Shown here: in pieces, positions 61,888-64,000 of the stretch
Layout: the number at the start of each line of letters is the position of its first letter
How positions within the stretch are numbered: the first letter of the stretch is position 1
DNA from: Clostridiales bacterium
Lineage (GTDB): Bacteria > Bacillota > Clostridia > Oscillospirales > Oscillospiraceae
DNA length: 64,000 bases
Reading direction: 5' to 3'
Assembly: GCA_022785125.1 (NCBI GenBank)
Contig: JALFRA010000007.1
Location: 62,001 to 126,000 of the forward strand
Notes under the pieces: model-generated
The model's database searches: none
What the model saw: only the letters and a program-made list of their open reading frames with translations
Told to the model about the DNA's origin: nothing
Made by a program: the position numbers and the translations under genes

Positions 61888-61940
61888 CATAATAACTGTG
61901 AATATCACCGGCTCATCATGCCGGAATGGAGGAACCCATC

Positions 61941-62429
61941 ATGACCAGAACCGCCGCCCGAGAGATCGCCGTCCACCTGACCTTTGAACTGGGCTTCACC
62001 GGGCAGACCGCCCGGGAGCTGCTGGACGAGGCCCTCAACCGCAAGACCTTCGCCCTCATCGGGGAGGAGGAGCCCCTGTATGCCGAATTCCCCAACGAGA
62101 CCCAGCGGACCTACATCACCCGCCTGGTGGAGGGGGTCTATGACCACGCCCCTGAGCTGGACGAGTATATCTCCAAGTACGCCATCGGCTGGAAGTTCTC
62201 CCGTATGAACCGGGTGGCCGTGGCCATCATGCGTGTGGCTATGTATGAGATCCTGTATATGCAGGACATCCCCAACGCCGCCGCCATCAACGAGGCCCTG
62301 GAGCTGGTGAAGCACTACGAGGAGCCCGAGGTGGTCTCCTTTGTCAACGGCATTCTGGGCTCCTTCGTCCGGGGGGAGCACATCCCTGACCCGGTGGGCC
62401 TGAAGGAGCAGCCGGAGGCGGAGGGCTGA
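61941..62429 (+). CDS. nusB: Transcription antitermination factor NusB
   Basis: A 162-residue all-helical RNA-binding protein that with NusE promotes rRNA antitermination. Visible are the N-terminal TRTAAREIAVHLTFELGF, the NRVAVAIMRVAMYEILYMQD block and the C-terminal AAINEALELVKHYEEPEVVS with FVNGILGSF. The ATG at 61941 follows GGAGG; an ATG five codons upstream overlaps that site. Its stop overlaps the next start by one base. Confidence 0.95.
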   Translation: MTRTAAREIAVHLTFELGFTGQTARELLDEALNRKTFALIGEEEPLYAEFPNETQRTYITRLVEGVYDHAPELDEYISKYAIGWKFSRMNRVAVAIMRVAMYEILYMQDIPNAAAINEALELVKHYEEPEVVSFVNGILGSFVRGEHIPDPVGLKEQPEAEG

Positions 62430-63361
62430 TGCGTACCCTGGGCATCGACACCAGCAACTACACCACCTCCGCCGCCGTCTTTGACGGCGAGGGGGGAGAG
62501 AACGCCGGCCGCCTGCTGGAGGTGCGCCCCGGCGAACTGGGCCTGCGGCAGAGCGACGCCCTGTTCCAGCACGTCAAGGCCCTGCCTGACCGCTTTGCCC
62601 AGCTGAGAGAGGGAGGCTGGCTCGACGGTATTGTTGCCGTGGGCGCTTCCACCCGGCCCCGGGCGGTGGAAGGGTCCTATATGCCCTGCTTCCTGGCGGG
62701 GGAGAGCCAGGGCCGTACCCTGGCCGCCGCGTTGAACGTGCCCTTTTTTGCCTGTTCTCATCAGCAGGGCCACATTGCCGCTGCCGCCTGGTCGGCGGGC
62801 CGGATGGACCTGTTGGACCGGCCCATGCTGGCCTGGCACCTGTCCGGCGGCACCACCGAGCTGCTCCACGTGGAGCCGGAGGGGGTCAATGTAAAAGCCA
62901 CCCTCCTGGGGGGCACCAGCGACATCTCCGCCGGGCAGCTCATTGACCGCACCGGCGTGCTGCTGGGCCTGGATTTCCCGGCGGGCAAGGCGGTGGACCA
63001 GCTGGCGCAGGCGGGGCAGGCCAAGAAATTTACTGTGAAGCTAAATGGCTTTACCTTTTCGCTCTCCGGTATGGAGAATAAGGTCAAGGATATGGCGGAG
63101 CAGGGGGCGGAGAAGGCGGATATCGCCCGCTTTGCCCTGCTGACGGTGGCCGACGTGGTGCGGCGCACCACCCTGGCCGCCCTGAAACAGTATCCCGGCC
63201 TGCCGGTGCTGTGCTCCGGCGGCGTGGCCTCCAACTCCCTGCTGCGGCAGGTGATGGAGCCTCTGGGGGCGGTGTTTGCCCAGCCCCGGTTCTCCACCGA
63301 CAACGCCATGGGCGCCGCTATCCTCACCTGGCGGGCTGTAAAGGCGGGTGAGTTGACATGA
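62429..63361 (+). CDS. Short TsaD/Kae1-like ASKHA protein
   Basis: A 310-residue protein with the TsaD (Kae1, formerly sialoglycoprotein endopeptidase) fold. Visible are the N-terminal TLGIDTSNYTTSAAVFDG, the metal motif HQQGH in FACSHQQGHIAAAAW, the nucleotide region LAWHLSGGTTELLHVEPEGV and the C-terminal VLCSGGVASNSLLRQV and FSTDNAMGAAIL. It is shorter than typical TsaD (about 340 residues) and lacks the usual GxxxPFPLHHxxGH wording. tsaB and tsaE are elsewhere in the window (49-50 kb), so this may be a paralogue rather than the t6A enzyme. It overlaps xseA by four bases. Confidence 0.85.
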   Translation: MRTLGIDTSNYTTSAAVFDGEGGENAGRLLEVRPGELGLRQSDALFQHVKALPDRFAQLREGGWLDGIVAVGASTRPRAVEGSYMPCFLAGESQGRTLAAALNVPFFACSHQQGHIAAAAWSAGRMDLLDRPMLAWHLSGGTTELLHVEPEGVNVKATLLGGTSDISAGQLIDRTGVLLGLDFPAGKAVDQLAQAGQAKKFTVKLNGFTFSLSGMENKVKDMAEQGAEKADIARFALLTVADVVRRTTLAALKQYPGLPVLCSGGVASNSLLRQVMEPLGAVFAQPRFSTDNAMGAAILTWRAVKAGELT

Positions 63362-64000
63362 GCCATATCTACACGGTTTCTCAGGTCAACCAGTATATCA
63401 AATCCCTGCTGGACCGGGACCGGGAGCTGACCGCCCTGTATGTCCGGGGAGAGATCTCCAACTACAAGGCCTATCCCTCGGGCCACCACTATTTTTCCCT
63501 GAAAGATGGGGAGGGGGCCATTCGCTGCGTCATGTTCAAGCGGGAGGCCATGTCTCTCCGGTTCCGGCCGGAAAACGGCATGAAGGTCATTGCCTTCGGC
63601 CGGGTGGCGGTTTTTCCCCGGGACGGGCAGTACCAGCTGTACTGCACCTCCCTGACCCCGGAGGGAGTGGGGGACCTGTATCTGGCCTTTGAACAGCTCA
63701 AACAGAAGCTGTATGCGGAGGGACTGTTTGATCCCTCCCACAAAAAGCCCATCCCCAAATTCCCCAAGCGCATCGCGCTCATCACCTCCTCCGCCGGCGC
63801 GGCGGTGCGGGATATGCTGCGCATCCTGGGGGCCCGGTGGCCTATGGCGGAGGTCTTTCTTCTGCCGGTGCGGGTCCAGGGGACGGAGGCGCCCGGAGAG
63901 ATCTGCGCCGCCATCGCCTGGGCCAACCGGCATCAGGTGGCCGACCTGATCATCACTGGCCGGGGCGGAGGGTCTATGGAGGATCTGTGGGCCTTCAATG
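63358..64000 (+). CDS. xseA: Exodeoxyribonuclease VII large subunit (3' end outside window)
   Basis: The first 214 residues of the large subunit of the single-strand exonuclease ExoVII. The N-terminal OB domain is YTVSQVNQYIKSLLDRDREL, VRGEISNYKAYPSGHHYFSL and AIRCVMFKREAMSLRF. The catalytic part begins KRIALITSSAGAAVRDMLRI, followed by LIITGRGGGSMEDLWAFN at the window edge. The start overlaps the preceding stop (ATGA). Confidence 0.95.
   Translation, partial: MSHIYTVSQVNQYIKSLLDRDRELTALYVRGEISNYKAYPSGHHYFSLKDGEGAIRCVMFKREAMSLRFRPENGMKVIAFGRVAVFPRDGQYQLYCTSLTPEGVGDLYLAFEQLKQKLYAEGLFDPSHKKPIPKFPKRIALITSSAGAAVRDMLRILGARWPMAEVFLLPVRVQGTEAPGEICAAIAWANRHQVADLIITGRGGGSMEDLWAFN

Overview
The window looks like the chromosome of an endospore-forming, GC-rich clostridial Firmicute. 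My inference is the Oscillospiraceae/Flavonifractor group. The supports are sigK, a complete spoIIIAA-AH operon, PolC-type DNA polymerase III, SLH-domain surface proteins, Rex, and strong GGAGG ribosome binding sites with many GTG and TTG starts. I saw no rRNA, tRNA or CRISPR array.

Layout. 1-1.5 kb: the right end of an integrated element, with the C-terminal part of a large serine recombinase joined to the 3' part of sigK. This resembles a skin (sigK-intervening) element, but the join is further upstream in sigK than in Bacillus subtilis. 1.5-5.4 kb: an ECF sigma/anti-sigma pair and a metal P-type ATPase behind two CsoR-like operators. 5.5-16 kb: the cell-envelope, isoprenoid and replication operon pyrH-frr-uppS-cdsA-dxr-rseP-ispG-polC, followed by a hairpin-rich repeat that duplicates the polC tail, then ferritin. 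16.9-23.6 kb: histidine operon hisZGDBHAF-orf-hisIE, with hisC absent. 23.6-24.2 kb: a divergent Xre regulator and small gene with twin palindromic operators. 24.2-26.4 kb: a three-gene peptidoglycan-binding/SpoIID-like cluster. 26.5-28.3 kb: rex coupled to an SLH protein. 28.3-31.4 kb: an ArsR-HMA-CadA-type zinc/cadmium module and a flavin-type oxidase. 31.4-36.2 kb: a 3-hydroxyacyl-CoA dehydrogenase and a 1206-residue SLH/beta-helix surface protein. 36.5-44.6 kb: uvrA, an aldo-keto reductase, a membrane protein, uvrB (with a LexA box in its promoter), radC and pyrE. 44.8-48.2 kb: a small membrane exporter, recD2 and small ORFs. 48.2-50.2 kb: a second hairpin repeat duplicating the upp tail, then upp, tsaB and tsaE. 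50.6-56.4 kb: a RodA/FtsW protein, the M16 pair yfmF/yfmH, lgt and an acetyltransferase. 56.5-61.3 kb: spoIIIAA-AH. 61.4-64 kb: Asp23 protein, nusB, a short TsaD-like protein and xseA (cut by the window end).

The most unusual signals are two related, roughly 180-bp hairpin arrays. Each sits directly after a stop codon (polC and upp), is bounded by a second copy of the host gene's last codons, and creates a stem-loop across the real stop codon. They share an ordered set of stems (GTTTTGCC/GGCAAAAC, then GGGCAA/TTGCCC) and look like one mobile or replication-generated repeat family. The displaced sigK element and a LexA-controlled uvrB-x-akr-uvrA gene order are the other strong leads.
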